A DNA stretch of 25,447 bases from UPXZ01 sp964345395 (GTDB lineage: Bacteria; Bacteroidota; Bacteroidia; Bacteroidales; Paludibacteraceae): the NCBI GenBank assembly GCA_964345395.1, contig CAYFRA010000020.1, forward strand, positions 1 to 25,447, in the 5' to 3' direction. Position 1 is the first letter of the stretch. Every line of letters starts with the position of its first letter. A model generated the notes under the pieces. That model was not told the origin of the DNA, did not search any database, and saw nothing but the letters and a program-made list of their open reading frames with translations. A program made the translations under genes and the position numbers. Below are positions 24,278 through 25,447 of the stretch, in pieces.

Positions 24278-24745
24278 TTGAAAAAACTGTATTACATATT
24301 TGTTTTGATTGTTGCATTATCACTTCAAGCCTGTGGTAATCCTCACGAATCTCCCATACCCGATTCGAGAGTGGATATTCAATTGAATATGTTGAGTTAT
24401 GACCCTACGTTTGGGAGTGTGTTGAATGATACGCTCATTTTTACCTATCCGCGACAGTTACCACCATTCTTGCTTGGGTTTGGTGGGGTGATGATTGTGG
24501 TGGGGTTTGATGAAAACCTAAATACACGATACTTTTCTTATGATTTAGCTTGCCCTTATGAAGCTGATCCGAAAGTTCGTGTTTTTCCTAACAAAGAACT
24601 TGATGGCTATGCCGTATGCCCGAAATGTGGTTCGGAGTATTACATTACTGATGGTTGGGGACGAGTGTCAAAAGGTCCTTCAAAGTATCCTTTGAGAAGA
24701 TACGAAACAAATTTTATCAACAATTTCCTGATTGTAAGAAATTGA
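24278..24745 (+). CDS. Lipoprotein with degenerate Rieske-like fold
   Basis: This 155-residue lipoprotein has signal MKKLYYIFVLIVALSLQAC with lipobox LQAC and lipidated Cys19. The C-terminal half follows the Rieske layout: a first loop ACPYE (C92), a second loop AVCPKCGSEY (C114, C117), and the closing segment TDGWGRVSKGPSKYPLRRY. In true Rieske proteins the loops are CxH and CxxH; here both histidines are replaced (Tyr94, Cys117), so a normal 2Fe-2S cluster is not expected. The start is TTG at 24278; no in-frame ATG gives a signal peptide. Function unknown. Its stop directly abuts the stop of the opposing glycosyltransferase gene. Confidence 0.8.
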   Translation: MKKLYYIFVLIVALSLQACGNPHESPIPDSRVDIQLNMLSYDPTFGSVLNDTLIFTYPRQLPPFLLGFGGVMIVVGFDENLNTRYFSYDLACPYEADPKVRVFPNKELDGYAVCPKCGSEYYITDGWGRVSKGPSKYPLRRYETNFINNFLIVRN

Positions 24746-25447
24746 TTACCATGCCTTTTTTCTGAATGGAGTAAAAATCAATGTGGCTACTATATATAGC
24801 GGATAAACTAGCGAAAAAATAAAAGCTTGTAGATAAACACGTTTTAATCCAAAAAAACTCTTAATGTCATTGAAAAAAAGCACATCTACCAAATATTTCA
24901 AAATAAAACTCAATACAAAGCTATAGAAAAAGAGTGGATTGAAAAGATACAAAACAAAACAGAATAAAATAATCCCACTCATAGCCGAAACAGTTAAGGC
25001 AGTAAATAGCAATTGTAAATCTTTATAAATAGAAAATTTGCTAACCCATCTGCTTCGTTGTAGTAGTAGTTCACGCCACGATTTTTTTGCTTCGGTTTCG
25101 GCAAGAGCATCATCTGAATGGAGAAAAACAATTTTCTCTTTTCTCTTTTTAATACTTTGCAATAGATATATATCATCTCCTGATGGCTCTTCAAAATGCA
25201 TCTCGTTTTCGCTATCCAACCATGCATCTCGTTTGAATGCAAGGTTGGCACCATTACACAGAATGGGCATACCAGCACCAGCAGCTCCTGCTCCACTTGC
25301 GACTAAACTTGCAAATTCAAACTGTTGAAATCGCTCAACCAAATTTTTACCACCACTCATTTTAATCGGGCAGATGATTAGCTCAGCTTGCTCTTGCTCG
25401 TAAAACTGCAAAATACTTAATAGCCAATGCTGTGTTAAACTCACATC
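24746..25447 (-). CDS. Family 2 glycosyltransferase, C-terminal part (gene runs off the right edge)
   Basis: The 233 visible codons are the C-terminal part of a membrane GT2 enzyme, which adds sugars from nucleotide donors to lipid or polysaccharide acceptors at the inner membrane. Visible motifs are NGANLAFKRDAWLD (acceptor-side loop), GDD in EPSGDDIYLL and the QxxRW-type LLQRSRWVSK. Three hydrophobic helices close the protein (about 145-170, 172-195, 205-225). The frame remains open into the edge; a GTG at 25444 is only an internal Val, since the preceding codon (Asp) is also open and the nucleotide-binding domain is still missing. The acceptor is unknown. Confidence 0.9.
   Translation of the reverse strand, partial: DVSLTQHWLLSILQFYEQEQAELIICPIKMSGGKNLVERFQQFEFASLVASGAGAAGAGMPILCNGANLAFKRDAWLDSENEMHFEEPSGDDIYLLQSIKKRKEKIVFLHSDDALAETEAKKSWRELLLQRSRWVSKFSIYKDLQLLFTALTVSAMSGIILFCFVLYLFNPLFFYSFVLSFILKYLVDVLFFNDIKSFFGLKRVYLQAFIFSLVYPLYIVATLIFTPFRKKAW

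Noticed and set aside
1..25447. CRISPR arrays, tRNA or rRNA genes, IS elements, toxin-antitoxin pairs or defence genes
   Set aside because: I looked for repeat-spacer periodicity, tRNA-like arms, transposase motifs and small paired genes on both strands and found none I could support.

Overview
The window looks like an ordinary chromosomal segment from a member of the Bacteroidota, most likely Bacteroidales. The evidence is the AT-rich sequence, clade-typical families (DUF349 repeat protein, DUF3078 protein, START-like protein, DUF721 protein, LptF/G permease next to ribBA, Rieske-fold lipoprotein) and intergenic matches to the Bacteroidetes promoter pattern TTG-N17-23-TAnnTTTG. I see no prophage, IS element, CRISPR array, tRNA or rRNA. 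Three runs of exactly 100 N (3861-3960, 7992-8091, 17618-17717) are scaffold gaps of unknown true size. Each interrupts coding sequence.

Layout. Positions 146-3023 (minus) hold a polyprenyl synthetase-trmB-mrp cluster. Divergent from it (plus) are polA (split by gap 1), a diacylglycerol/undecaprenol kinase and a ComF-type phosphoribosyltransferase (3226-6824). An Lrp/AsnC regulator (minus) faces cysK and metY (plus, 7500-9362). Gap 2 removes the end of cysK and the start of metY and makes them look like one fused frame. A strong bidirectional terminator separates metY from a five-repeat DUF349 protein (minus).

From 11535 to 16615 (minus) come a short-chain dehydrogenase, ribBA, an LptF/G permease and a MATE transporter. 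Two outer-membrane barrel genes follow (16712-17971, the second split by gap 3), then a START-like protein and cytidine deaminase, all minus. From 19275 the plus strand carries a glucosaminidase/LysM protein with a DUF721 gene, an acyl-CoA carboxylase carboxyltransferase with a biotin carrier, a DUF3078 protein and a degenerate Rieske-fold lipoprotein. The last gene converges, with no spacer, on a GT2 glycosyltransferase that runs off the right edge.

Functionally the window mixes core replication and tRNA modification, isoprenoid and riboflavin synthesis, sulfur amino acid synthesis, envelope biogenesis (LptF/G, undecaprenol kinase, GH73, barrels) and biotin-dependent carboxyl transfer. I did not find a clearly new multi-gene system. 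The points most worth a second look are the Mrp protein without a single cysteine, the biotin carrier with a long charged helical extension and no biotin carboxylase or sodium-pump genes beside it, the Rieske-fold lipoprotein lacking both histidine ligands, the regular five-fold DUF349 array, and several inverted repeats at promoters.
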